Source: Nocardioides sp. Root240
GTDB taxonomy: Bacteria; Actinomycetota; Actinomycetes; Propionibacteriales; Nocardioidaceae
DNA length: 64,000 bases
Direction of reading: 5' to 3'
Assembly: GCF_001428825.1 (NCBI RefSeq)
Contig: NZ_LMIT01000004.1
Coordinates: forward strand, 16,690 to 80,689
This document shows, one piece after another, positions 43,470 to 52,171 of the stretch (its first letter is position 1; each line of letters starts with the position of its first letter). A model generated the notes under the pieces. The model saw nothing but the letters and a program-made list of their open reading frames with translations, searched no databases and had not been told where the DNA came from. The position numbers and the translations under genes are program-made.

Positions 43470-43599
43470 CACGAACCGTGGCAAATGCACCTACGAACCG
43501 TGGCAGTTGCGCGCCCCAGCCTTCGGTGGTGCGCGTGCATCGTCCACGGTTCGTGCGTGCATCGTCCACGGTTCGTGCGTGCACTTGCCAGGGTTCGTG
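43470..43599. repeat. Symmetric cluster of five 22-bp units (two forward, three inverted)
   Basis: Units at 43470-43491 and 43492-43513, a 20-bp gap, then inverted units at 43534-43555, 43556-43577 and 43578-43599, all contiguous within each half. Units 3 and 4 are identical. Shared core: CCACGGTTCGTG (or its complement). It lies exactly between the stop codons of the convergent PaaX and SWIM genes; the two halves could pair into long hairpins. Confidence 0.8.
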
Positions 43600-43600
43600 C

Positions 43601-44257
43601 TCAGTCCGGGTTCTCGAAGACCGCGATGAGCGCCTGCGCCCGCAGCGCGGCGTCGACCACCAGTTCCACGTCGTCGACCAGGTCGCCGACGACGGGCCCC
43701 GTCGTCGTACCGGTGGCGCGGGCGTGGAGCTCGGCGAGCAGGGCGTCGCGGTCGAGGCCGCGGACGGCCAGCAGCACGAGCGGGTCCTCGTCGACGAGCC
43801 AGCCGAGCTGGACCAGCACGCCGATCGCGTGCGCGCAGGGGTCGAGATAGTGGGGGCAGGTGCAGGTCGCGGCCAGCTCGCCGCCGTAGGGCAGCAGCTC
43901 GACGCCGAGCTCCTCGGCATGCTCGACGAGGTCGTGCGGGAGGTTGGCGGCCAGCAGCTCGGCGATCCGGCCGGACTCGGCGGCGACGACCTCGACGAAG
44001 GCCTTCCGCGTCACCTCGTCGAGCTCGGGGATCGCGACCTGGACCGTCCAGGCGTCGTCGCCGTCGCGGACCGCCGCGACCACCTGGCCGCCGTCGACCG
44101 TGATGCCGCCGACGTCACCCCGGCGGGCGTGGGCCCGGCCGGGGCGCAGCTCGGCCTCCGAGTACGCCGCCTCCTCCACCGCGCGCTGCCAGGCCTTGCC
44201 CCACCAGGTGCGCACGCCGCGCGGCGGGTGGGTACGGCGGGCGAAGGTCGTGCGCAT
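43601..44257 (-). CDS. SWIM zinc-finger protein
   Basis: 218 aa. The SWIM motif CTCPHYLDPCAH (CxC...CxH, about residues 131-142) is preceded by an alpha/beta region (AWTVQVAIPELDEVTRKAF). ATG 44257 overlaps the SNF2 stop by one base, so the two are coupled. SWIM proteins paired with SNF2 ATPases are a recurrent actinobacterial arrangement, presumed to recognise DNA or a protein for the ATPase. Confidence 0.88.
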   Translation of the reverse strand: MRTTFARRTHPPRGVRTWWGKAWQRAVEEAAYSEAELRPGRAHARRGDVGGITVDGGQVVAAVRDGDDAWTVQVAIPELDEVTRKAFVEVVAAESGRIAELLAANLPHDLVEHAEELGVELLPYGGELAATCTCPHYLDPCAHAIGVLVQLGWLVDEDPLVLLAVRGLDRDALLAELHARATGTTTGPVVGDLVDDVELVVDAALRAQALIAVFENPD

Positions 44258-47085
44258 CAGGCGCCCGCCACGGCGTCGGCATCGTGGGCCTCCGCGGACT
44301 CGCGGGCCTGCCGGCGCAGGGTCACCAGGTCACGGAGCTCCTCGTTGCTGAGCTCGGTGAGCGCCGCATCGCCGCGGCCGAGGACGGCGTCGGCGAGCTG
44401 CTGCTTGCGGGTCAGCAGCTGGGCGACCCGCTCCTCGATCGTGCCGTGGGTGACCATCCGGTGCACCTGGACCGGCTTGGTCTGCCCGATCCGGTAGGCC
44501 CGGTCGGTCGCCTGCTCCTCGACCGCAGGGTTCCACCAGCGGTCGACGTGGATGACGTGGTCCGCGCGGGTCAGGTTGAGGCCGGTGCCGCCCGCCTTGA
44601 GCGAGAGCAGGAAGACGGGAACACCGTTCTCGGCGTCCTGGAAGCGCCGCACCATCGCCTCCCGCTCGGCGACGGGCGTGCCGCCGTGCAGGAACTGGTG
44701 GGGGATGCCGGCGGTGGTGAGGTGCTGCTCGATGAGGCGGGCCATCGCGACGTACTGGGTGAAGACGAGCACCGCGCCGTCCTCGGCGAGGACCGTCGCG
44801 ACCAGCTCGTCGAGCAGCTCGAGCTTCTCGGAGCGGCCGGCGAGCCGGACCGCGCCGGACTGCTTGAGGAACTGCGCGGGGTGGTTGCAGATCTGCTTGA
44901 GGCCGGTGAGGAGCGCGAGCACCAGGCCGCGGCGCGACTCGGGGTCGGCGCGCTCGATGCGCTCCATCGAGTCGCGGACGAACGCTTCGTAGAGCACCAC
45001 CTGCTCGCGGGTGAGCCCCAGCAGGTGGTCGGTCTCGGTCTTGGGCGGCAGCTCCGGGGCGATGCCCGGGTCGGACTTGCGGCGGCGCAGCAGGAACGGC
45101 CCGATCAGGTCAGCGAACTGACGCGCCTTGGTCGGCTCCGTGCCCGACTCGATCGGCGCCGCCCACGCGCGGCGGAACGCCAGCCGGCTGCCGAGCAGCC
45201 CCGGGACGCACCAGTCGAGGATCGACCAGAGCTCGGTCAGCTCGTTCTCGACGGGCGTGCCGGTGAGCGCCACCCGCGCACGGGTGGGGAGCTGGCGCAG
45301 GGCGCGTGCGGTCGACGTACGGGAGTTCTTGACGTGCTGTGCCTCGTCGGCGACGACGAGGTCCCAGGGGACGCCGGCCAGGGTGGCGACGTCGCGGCGC
45401 AGGGTGCCGTAGGTCGTCAGCACGAACCCGCCGTCGAGGTCGCCGAGCGACCGGGAGCCGCCGTGGAAGCGGCGCACCTCGACGCCGGGGGCGAACCTGC
45501 GGATCTCGCCCTCCCAGTTGCCCAGCAGGCTCGCCGGGCACACGACGAGGGTCGACTGGTCGCGGGACGCGCCGGTGACGCGGCGGTGCAGGTGCAGGGC
45601 GATCAGGGTGATCGTCTTGCCCAGGCCCATGTCGTCGGCCAGGCAGGCGCCGAGGCCGAGGCCGGTGAGGTCGGCGAGCCAGGTCAGGCCGTGGCGCTGG
45701 TAGTCGCGCAGGGTGGCCTCGAGGCCCGGCGGCTCGGGCAGCGGGTCGCGCGTCGCCGCGGCGAGCACCTGCTCGCGGACCTTGAGCACGCTCGCCCCGA
45801 CGACCACCTGCGCGGACGCCGGCTCGTCGTCGCCCTGGGCGGGCAGGTCAGTCGTCCCGGTGAGCGCCGCCGCCAGCGCCTGCGCTCCGGTGGCCTTGCG
45901 GATCAGCCGCTTGCGAGCGCGCTGCGCGGTCGTCGGGTCGACGATCGTCCAGGCACCGCGGAGCTTGATCACGGGACTCGCCGCGCGGGCCAGCTCGCCC
46001 ATCTCCTCGTCGGTCAGCGGCTCGCCGTGGAGCGCCACCTGCCACGAGAACGCGAACAGTCCCTCCGCCGAGAAGGGGCTGTCCTGCAGCGGCAGCTCGC
46101 CCTTGCCGCCCTTCTCACCCTTCTCGCGCTGGCGCTCGAGGACCGCTCGGGTGGTCAGCTCGGGCCCGAGGCTGCGCGGCCAGTGCACGTCGACACCGGC
46201 CGCACGGAGGTCGCCGACCGCCGCGAGCAGGCTGGAGATCTCCTCGCCGTCGAGGGCGAGCTGGTCGGGGACGGAGAGGGCGAGGTAGCGGTCGAGCACC
46301 GGCCACACGTCGGCCGCCGCCCGCAGCGCGATGCTCGCGTGCACCCGCGCCCGGCTCCCGAACCCGTGCTCCTCCTCCGTGCCGGTCCACAGCGCCACGG
46401 CGTCGCAGACATGGAGCGGGTCGCGCTCGTCGTGGACCTGCAGCACCACCCGGACCGAGCCCGCGACCAGCTCCTCCTCGTCGGCCTCGACGCGCAGCGA
46501 GATCCGGACCAGCTCGGGGAGCGCGGCCCTGCGGCGCGAGCGCGCGGCCTGCTCGTGCTCGCGGGCGGTGCGCTCGGCGAGGCGGCGGCGGACCCGGTCG
46601 GCGAAGTCCTCGGGGGCGCGGCCGCTGTCGTCCAGTACGTCGGCCGCAGCCGGGCTCGGGCGGGAGGGGACCGCCGGGGCCGCGCGGGGCATCGCGTCGG
46701 CGACGGCGTCGAGGACCTGGCGGACCAGGCGGTCGGCGGCCTCGAGGTCGAGGCCGTCGTGCGCGCGGGCGGCGGCGAGGCGTCGTACGGCGTCGTGGTC
46801 GCGGGCGTCGAGCCCGTCGACGCGCCACCCCGGGCGCTCGTCGGACGCCGGCGCGACCTTGCCGGCGGCGACCAGACGCAGCCCGAGCAGCGCGGCCCCG
46901 CTCAGCAGGGCGACGCTGGGGTGCGCCCCGTCGGTCGTGTGCGCCCGGCTCAGCACCGGGAGCGCAGCCCGGACCGGCAGGGCCACCCGCCGGCGCGCGG
47001 GCTCGCCGTCGGTGAACTCGATGAGCGCCTCCCCCTGCTCACCGGCCCGGAAGCTGGCCGGGCCGGTGACAGGAACGAAGCTCAC
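44257..47085 (-). CDS. SNF2-family DEAD/DEAH ATPase (RapA/HepA-like)
   Basis: 942 aa. The N-terminal 440 residues are a bacterial SNF2-associated domain. The motor has DMGLGKTITLIALHLH (motif I), VVADEAQHVKNSRT (DEAQ box), ALTGTPVENELTELWS, RRRKSDPGIAPELPPKTE, GVPVFLLSLKAGGTGLNLTR and HRMVTHGTIEERVAQLL. Chromatin-remodeller-like double-stranded DNA translocase, possibly acting on RNA polymerase or in DNA repair. First gene of the operon with the SWIM protein. Confidence 0.93.
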   Translation of the reverse strand: MSFVPVTGPASFRAGEQGEALIEFTDGEPARRRVALPVRAALPVLSRAHTTDGAHPSVALLSGAALLGLRLVAAGKVAPASDERPGWRVDGLDARDHDAVRRLAAARAHDGLDLEAADRLVRQVLDAVADAMPRAAPAVPSRPSPAAADVLDDSGRAPEDFADRVRRRLAERTAREHEQAARSRRRAALPELVRISLRVEADEEELVAGSVRVVLQVHDERDPLHVCDAVALWTGTEEEHGFGSRARVHASIALRAAADVWPVLDRYLALSVPDQLALDGEEISSLLAAVGDLRAAGVDVHWPRSLGPELTTRAVLERQREKGEKGGKGELPLQDSPFSAEGLFAFSWQVALHGEPLTDEEMGELARAASPVIKLRGAWTIVDPTTAQRARKRLIRKATGAQALAAALTGTTDLPAQGDDEPASAQVVVGASVLKVREQVLAAATRDPLPEPPGLEATLRDYQRHGLTWLADLTGLGLGACLADDMGLGKTITLIALHLHRRVTGASRDQSTLVVCPASLLGNWEGEIRRFAPGVEVRRFHGGSRSLGDLDGGFVLTTYGTLRRDVATLAGVPWDLVVADEAQHVKNSRTSTARALRQLPTRARVALTGTPVENELTELWSILDWCVPGLLGSRLAFRRAWAAPIESGTEPTKARQFADLIGPFLLRRRKSDPGIAPELPPKTETDHLLGLTREQVVLYEAFVRDSMERIERADPESRRGLVLALLTGLKQICNHPAQFLKQSGAVRLAGRSEKLELLDELVATVLAEDGAVLVFTQYVAMARLIEQHLTTAGIPHQFLHGGTPVAEREAMVRRFQDAENGVPVFLLSLKAGGTGLNLTRADHVIHVDRWWNPAVEEQATDRAYRIGQTKPVQVHRMVTHGTIEERVAQLLTRKQQLADAVLGRGDAALTELSNEELRDLVTLRRQARESAEAHDADAVAGA

Positions 47086-47106
47086 CCCGTGACCGTAACG
47101 GGTGGG

Positions 47107-48408
47107 TCAGACAGAGAGCTCCGAGGCCGTACGACGCTCGCGCTGCCGCGCCAGGAAGGCACCGCCGAGCAGGACGACGCCACCGGCTCCGGCCAGGACG
47201 CCGGCCCAGGCCGTCGGGTGCTCGGCCGCGACCGCGGCCGACGCGAGGGGGACCAGGATCGCGGGAGCAGCGATCGCGAGGATCGTGAAGCCGGAGTGGT
47301 TGGTCAGTGACGCGGCGAGCGCCCAGAGCACGACCAGCACCGCGGCGAGCGCGAGGACCCACCAGACGTCGGCCTCCTTGAAGCCGACGTCGACGTTGGC
47401 TCCGCTGAACATGGAGTCGTCGGACGACGTACCGAACTCGTCGTCGCTGAACATCGCACCGAAGAACATCCCCAGGTAGCGGAAGGCGACGAACGCCGCC
47501 ATCACGCCGACCAGGCCGATCAGGCCGATCGCGCCCACCACGACACCGGAGACGGCTCGGCTCGGCAGCGCCCAGCCGAGCAGGGTCACGACCACGACGA
47601 AGAGCGTGATCAGCACGCCCGCGAGGAGGCCGGGGTGGTCCTCGCCCACGCTGTCGGGCAGGACGTCGTCGATCGCGACGGCGTAGATCAGGACCAGGCC
47701 CAAGATGGCGACGACCACGAACGCGGCGCGCCGTGCGGCGACGTACCCGACGACGGCGAGGGCGATCATGACGCCACCGATCAGGTACGCCACCCAGTTG
47801 TCGTCCTCGTCGATGCCGATCCCGATCACCACCGCGGTCGAGAGGATGCCCGCCACGCCCGGCCAGGTGACGATCTCCTCCCGGGCCCGGCCGCCGGCAG
47901 CACGAGCGGTCAGCGAGCCGAGGACCGCGATCGCGAGCAGCGCCGCGGTGGCGGCGAGGGCGGTGCCGTAGTTCGACCAGTCCAGGTCGCCGTCGCTGCG
48001 GGCACGGAACCCGGCGATCGCGACGGCCGCCGCGAGCAGGCCGGTGCCGACCGCCACGATCGCGCCCGTGCTGCCCGCGCGGGACGCCCGCAGCGGGAGC
48101 TCGGGACGGAGGGGACCCCGACCCGCGTCGTCGGCCACCACCGGGGTCGGCGGGACCACCGGGATCGCCGTCGTCGCCGAATCAGCGGGCGGCGCCGGCT
48201 GTGCGGGCGGCGCGGGCTCCGCCGGGACGGGGGTCGGCGGGGGCGGCGGAGGCGGTGCGTCCGACCGGATCGGCTGGGTCTCGCCGGGGTCGGCGGACGG
48301 CGCGCCGTCGGGTTGGTCGTCACCGTCGCTGATCGCGCCCTGCGGCGGCTCGATCGGCTCGGGCGCGTCGCCACCCTGCTCCGGGGTGTTGCGGGAGTCG
48401 TCGCTCAT
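47107..48408 (-). CDS. Polytopic membrane protein with proline-rich cytoplasmic N-terminus
   Basis: 433 aa. Residues 1-105 are acidic and proline-rich (PPPPPPPTPVPAEPAPPAQP). The rest forms about ten hydrophobic helices in pairs (AIVAVGTGLLAAAVAIAGF; GVLITLFVVVVTLLGWALP; VLALAAVLVVLWALAASL). A short acidic loop (MFSDDEFGTSSDDSMF) lies between helices late in the protein. No transporter signature recognised; function unknown. Upstream of the SNF2 gene on the same strand with a 21-bp gap. Confidence 0.7.
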   Translation of the reverse strand: MSDDSRNTPEQGGDAPEPIEPPQGAISDGDDQPDGAPSADPGETQPIRSDAPPPPPPPTPVPAEPAPPAQPAPPADSATTAIPVVPPTPVVADDAGRGPLRPELPLRASRAGSTGAIVAVGTGLLAAAVAIAGFRARSDGDLDWSNYGTALAATAALLAIAVLGSLTARAAGGRAREEIVTWPGVAGILSTAVVIGIGIDEDDNWVAYLIGGVMIALAVVGYVAARRAAFVVVAILGLVLIYAVAIDDVLPDSVGEDHPGLLAGVLITLFVVVVTLLGWALPSRAVSGVVVGAIGLIGLVGVMAAFVAFRYLGMFFGAMFSDDEFGTSSDDSMFSGANVDVGFKEADVWWVLALAAVLVVLWALAASLTNHSGFTILAIAAPAILVPLASAAVAAEHPTAWAGVLAGAGGVVLLGGAFLARQRERRTASELSV

Positions 48409-48468
48409 GCGGTCAATCTAGGCCCGCACGGGGCCGGAACCGGGGAGGTTGGACCCAGGGACGCGGGC

Positions 48469-49533
48469 TCAGGATCGAGCCAGCACGCGACCGGTGATCG
48501 GCGGCAGGTCGGCGAGGGTGACGATGCCGGGGTCGGCGGCGACGACGTACGGCACCGCGTTCGTGACCGGCATCGCCGTGTAGATCATGCCGAGGCCCAT
48601 GAAGCCGGGCTCGGTCCAGTCCTCCGGCGGCAGGCAGTGCAGGACGGTGCGCATGTTCGGCAGGCCGAACACCTGGATCACGTGGCCGTGGGCGAGCGGC
48701 TTCGGCGGCTCGACGTGGCTGCCCATGGTCCAGTTGAAGCCGACGCTGACGACGTTGCGGTCCCCCACCCACCCGCGGTGGTGGCCCATCACCCCGGCGA
48801 CGGTGCCCTCCGGGATCGTCATGAACCCCAGGTCGGAGTCACCCGTGGCGGGCGTGAACGTCACGTCGAAGGTCATCCGGTCGAGCTGGACCCCGAGGGC
48901 GTCGGCCATCATGGCGGCCGACTCCGCGAAGACCTCGCTCTCGCGGCGGACCGACTCCGCCAGGCCGGGGGTGTCCGGGTCCTGCGAGAAGCCCATCGCG
49001 ATCTGGGTGCCGGCGGACTCGTAGGTCGAGCAGTCCACCGACTCGGTGATCCGGATCTCGTCGACCCGCTCGCACGACCCGCTGAGCACCATGGCGACCA
49101 CATTGGTCATCCCCGGGTGGGCGCCGCTGCCGAAGATGGTCGCGTTGCCACGGGCGCACGCCTTCTCGATCCGGGCGCGGTCCTCGGGCGTCTGCTTGCC
49201 GCCGGTGATCCACGCCGCGGAGGTGCAGACGTTGATGCCGTTCTCGAGCAGGGCCACCAGCTCGTCGACGACCGGCCAGAGCGGGTTGTAGCAGCAGGCG
49301 TCCGGCTGCAACGCGATCAGCGCGGCGATGTCGTCAGTGGCCAGGACCCCGGTCGGCTCGGGCCAGTCGCACAGCTCGGCGGCATCCTTGCCGACCTTCT
49401 CGGCACCGTGGGCGTAGACCCCGACCAGCTCCAGGTCCGGCCGGCTGAGGATCGCGTGCGCCGAGCGCCGGCCGATGTTGCCGGTCGTCCACTGGATCAC
49501 GCGGAGGGGTCGGTCGAACCGGGGTGCGCTCAT
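48469..49533 (-). CDS. NAD(P)-dependent DapB-like oxidoreductase, probable KstR regulon member
   Basis: 354 aa. N-terminal Rossmann motif RVIQWTTGNIGRRSAHAIL, the dihydrodipicolinate-reductase-like fold with ATIFGSGAHPGMTNVVAMVL, and a C-terminal catalytic region with GHVIQVFGLPNMRTVLHCLP. Members are annotated as dihydrodipicolinate reductase or 2,4-diaminopentanoate dehydrogenase-like, but the true substrate is unknown. The start codon lies 11 bp from a perfect TAGAAC-N2-GTTCTA box, the KstR consensus, so expression with sterol or cholesterol catabolism is predicted. Confidence 0.8.
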   Translation of the reverse strand: MSAPRFDRPLRVIQWTTGNIGRRSAHAILSRPDLELVGVYAHGAEKVGKDAAELCDWPEPTGVLATDDIAALIALQPDACCYNPLWPVVDELVALLENGINVCTSAAWITGGKQTPEDRARIEKACARGNATIFGSGAHPGMTNVVAMVLSGSCERVDEIRITESVDCSTYESAGTQIAMGFSQDPDTPGLAESVRRESEVFAESAAMMADALGVQLDRMTFDVTFTPATGDSDLGFMTIPEGTVAGVMGHHRGWVGDRNVVSVGFNWTMGSHVEPPKPLAHGHVIQVFGLPNMRTVLHCLPPEDWTEPGFMGLGMIYTAMPVTNAVPYVVAADPGIVTLADLPPITGRVLARS

Positions 49534-49543
49534 GCGGCGAGAG

Positions 49544-49557
49544 TAGAACCTGTTCTA
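49544..49557. promoter_or_regulatory. KstR-type operator
   Basis: TAGAACCTGTTCTA is a perfect 6-2-6 palindrome identical to the TAGAACNNGTTCTA core bound by the TetR-family sterol repressor KstR in mycobacteria and rhodococci. It covers the promoter of the 48469-49533 gene. Confidence 0.7.
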
Positions 49558-49574
49558 TTTTCTGTCGAGGGTGA

Positions 49575-49688
49575 GAGTTTCACCGGCCGGCCGGTGAAAC
49601 TGGCGTACCTGGACGACGAAACTCACGCTTGGACGAGGAAACTTCGTCGTCCAAGCATGAGTTTCACCGGCCGGCCGGTGAAACTCCC
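49575..49688. repeat. Palindrome-bounded ~115-bp element, copy B
   Basis: A 26-bp palindrome (49576-49601) and a 28-bp palindrome (49659-49686; half-site GAGTTTCACCGGCC) flank a core containing CTGGACGACGAAACTC and GGAAACTTCGTCGTCCAAGC. Matches the reverse complement of copy A (18671-18785). It separates the KstR-box promoter from the 3' end of the RecQ gene. Confidence 0.85.
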
Positions 49689-49721
49689 GTCTGCCGGAAG
49701 TTCAAGCTTCGCCGCCGAAGG

Positions 49722-51860
49722 TCAGCCTGCGACGCCCAGCACCAGGGGTACGACGCCCGCGGCACCCGCGTCGTGGAGCGCGGCCGCGGCGAGGGTGAGC
49801 GTCCAGCCGGTCACCAGGCGGTCGTCGACGAGCAGCACCCGGGCGTCGCGGACGGCGTCCGGGGCGTCGAGGCGCAGTGCGCTGCGGCGGGACACGGCGG
49901 CGACCCGCTGGGCGGAGTTGGTGGCGCCGCGGTCCGGTCCGACGCCCGGGTCGACGACGGCCCAGCGGCCGGCGACGGGAACGCCCAGGAACCGGGAGAG
50001 GCCGGAGGCGAGGTCGGTGGTGAGCTGCGGACGGCGCTCGGACTCGACGACGACGATCGCGTGGACCTGGGGCTGCCAGTCCTGCAGCATCGCCACCATG
50101 GCCCGCGCGAGCGGGTCGGGGACCGGGCCGTCGGTGGCGCGGCCGTCGGGGTCGAGCGCGAACAGTCCACGGAGAGCGGCGCCGTGGCCGAGGTCGGTGA
50201 GGCGGGCGATCGCGCGGCCCTCCTCGGCGGGCTGCTTGATCTTGCCCGAGAGGCCGATGCCGATCGCCGCGAGACCCGTGGGCCAGAGCTTGCGCGGCTC
50301 GATCGGGACGCCGGGCCGCGAGATCCGGTCGGCTGCCTCCTCCACGGCGGCGGCGGAGACCTCGGTCGAGAGGTCGAGGCCACCACAGTTGTCGCAGCGT
50401 CCACAGCGCCAGCCGGGGTCGGCGAGCACCTCGGGGTCGTCGAGCTGGCGGCGGAGGTAGAGCATGCGGCACTCGTCGGTGGTGAGGTAGTCGAGCATCG
50501 CCCGCTGCTCGGCGTCGCGGGCGGCGCTGACGCGGGCGTAGCGCTCGGCGTCGTAGTCCCACGGCCGGCCGGTCGCCTCCCAGCCCCCGCGGACCCGGCG
50601 CACGGCACCGTCGACGTCGAGCACCTTGAGCATCGTCTCGAGCCGGTTGCGGGACAGGTCGACCCGCGGCTCGATGGCCGCGGTGCTCAGCGCGCGGCCC
50701 TCCTCGGCGAGCACGGCGAGCGTCTCGCGCACCAGCTCCTCCCGCGGGAACGCGAGGGAGGCGAAGTAGGCCCAGATGTCGCGGTCCTCGAGCGCCGGCA
50801 GCAGGACCACCGATGCGCCCTCGGGAGGCAGGTTGGCACCGCGGCCGGCGCGGCCGACCTGCTGGTAGTAGGCCACCGGGCTGTTGGGCGCACCGAGGTT
50901 GACCACGAACCCGAGCGAGGCGTCGAAGCCCATGCCGAGTGCACTGGTGGCGACCAGCGCCTTGACCTCGCCGTCGACCAGCGCCTGCTCGAGGGCGAGC
51001 CGCTCGGTCTGCTCGGTCTGGCCGGAGTAGGCGGCGACCTGGTGGCCGCGGCTGCGGAGGTAGTCAGCGACCTCCTGGGTGGCGGCGACGGTCAGGCAGT
51101 AGACGATGCCGCTGCCGGGCTGCTCGGCCAGGTGGTCGGCCAGCCACGCGAGCCGTTGCTCGGCCGTCGTGAGCCGCACGACGCCGAGCCGCAGGGACGC
51201 GCGGTCGAGGCTGCCGCGCAGCACGAGGGTGTCGGCACCAAGCTGCTCGGCCACGTCGTCGGTCACCCGCTGGTTGGCGGTGGCCGTCGTCGCGAGCACC
51301 GGGATGCCGGCGGGGAGGTCCTGCAGGAGGGTGCGGATGCGGCGGTAGTCGGGCCGGAAGTCGTGCCCCCAGTCCGAGATGCAGTGGGCCTCGTCGACCA
51401 CGAGCAGTCCACAGGTCGCCGCCAGCCGTGGCAGCACCTCGTCGCGGAAGCCGGGGTTGTTGAGCCGTTCGGGGCTGACCAGCAGGACGTCGACCTGCCC
51501 GTCGCGGATCTCGGCGTGCAGCTGGTCCCACTGGTCGACGTTGGTGGAGTTGACCGTGACCGCGCGGATGCCGGCGCGCTCGGCTGCGGCGATCTGGTTG
51601 CGCATCAGCGCCAGCAGCGGCGAGATGATCACCGTCGGACCGCTCCCCTGCTCACGCAGCAGCAGGGTCGCGATGAAGTAGACGGCCGACTTGCCCCAGC
51701 CCGTGCGCTGGACGACGAGGGCGCGCTGGCGGTCGACCACGAGCGCCGAGATGGCGGCCCACTGGTCGTCGTAGAGGCGCGCGTCGGGGTTGCCGACCAG
51801 GGCCCGGAGGTGCTCCTCGGCCCGGTCGCGGGTAGCGGTGGTGGCGGCGTCCGAGGTCAT
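49722..51860 (-). CDS. RecQ-family DNA helicase with C-terminal phosphoribosyltransferase-like domain
   Basis: 712 aa. Motif I VVQRTGWGKSAVYFIATLL, motif II LLVVDEAHCISDWGHDFRPD, motif III LATTATAN, motif VI YYQQVGRAGRG, then the RecQ zinc site (CRMLYLRR...CGRCDNCGG). The last 130 residues resemble a PRTase: VVDPGVGPDRGATNSAQRVA and the PRPP loop VLLVDDRLVTGWTLTLAA. The fusion is a known actinobacterial RecQ form. Probably DNA repair; the role of the PRTase domain is unknown. Confidence 0.9.
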   Translation of the reverse strand: MTSDAATTATRDRAEEHLRALVGNPDARLYDDQWAAISALVVDRQRALVVQRTGWGKSAVYFIATLLLREQGSGPTVIISPLLALMRNQIAAAERAGIRAVTVNSTNVDQWDQLHAEIRDGQVDVLLVSPERLNNPGFRDEVLPRLAATCGLLVVDEAHCISDWGHDFRPDYRRIRTLLQDLPAGIPVLATTATANQRVTDDVAEQLGADTLVLRGSLDRASLRLGVVRLTTAEQRLAWLADHLAEQPGSGIVYCLTVAATQEVADYLRSRGHQVAAYSGQTEQTERLALEQALVDGEVKALVATSALGMGFDASLGFVVNLGAPNSPVAYYQQVGRAGRGANLPPEGASVVLLPALEDRDIWAYFASLAFPREELVRETLAVLAEEGRALSTAAIEPRVDLSRNRLETMLKVLDVDGAVRRVRGGWEATGRPWDYDAERYARVSAARDAEQRAMLDYLTTDECRMLYLRRQLDDPEVLADPGWRCGRCDNCGGLDLSTEVSAAAVEEAADRISRPGVPIEPRKLWPTGLAAIGIGLSGKIKQPAEEGRAIARLTDLGHGAALRGLFALDPDGRATDGPVPDPLARAMVAMLQDWQPQVHAIVVVESERRPQLTTDLASGLSRFLGVPVAGRWAVVDPGVGPDRGATNSAQRVAAVSRRSALRLDAPDAVRDARVLLVDDRLVTGWTLTLAAAALHDAGAAGVVPLVLGVAG

Positions 51861-51909
51861 GGTGCGTGTCTACCAGCGCCGCCCGACAGAGCCGGATTCC
51901 TTGTCCTGG

Positions 51910-51918
51910 TTGTCCACA
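51910..51918 (+). promoter_or_regulatory. Single DnaA-box-like 9-mer
   Basis: TTGTCCACA, the form preferred by high-GC actinobacterial DnaA. A lone box 50 bp upstream of recQ; may be chance or a DnaA-titration or regulatory site. Confidence 0.3.
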
Positions 51919-51972
51919 GATCCGATGGTCGGGAACTTTTCGGAATCCGGGGACAGGGTGTCGCCCGGCCAC

Positions 51973-52028
51973 TAATGTCTCTCTTGCAGCCGCTGGAGAC
52001 CCGAGACTCCGGCGGCTGCACCTTTTTT
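51973..52028 (+). ncRNA. Candidate ~45-nt RNA: promoter directly followed by an intrinsic terminator
   Basis: TAATGT (51973-51978) is a good -10, giving a start near 51985. From 51986 a 13-bp stem (GCAGCCGC-T-GGAG / CTCC-G-GCGGCTGC) with loop ACCCGAGA is followed by ACC and six T. No plus-strand gene lies upstream that would need this terminator. A second GC palindrome (52029-52046) follows. The rest of 51861-52171 has no gene. Confidence 0.45.
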
Positions 52029-52171
52029 CCCGGCCCCGGGGCCGGGAGGTCGAGGAGCGGGGCGGGCACGCAGCGAAGCAAGCGAGACCGACCCGCGTCG
52101 CGAGACCCGAGCCCGCCGTGTGGCAGGTTCACCCGCACCGTTCGGTGGCAGATCACGGGGTCGGGGACGGA

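Noticed and set aside
43470..43599. CRISPR array
   Set aside because: Units are 22 bp, directly abutting, in both orientations, with no spacers and no cas genes.
51910..51918. Replication origin near recQ
   Set aside because: Only one clear DnaA box; no dnaA, dnaN or AT-rich unwinding region.
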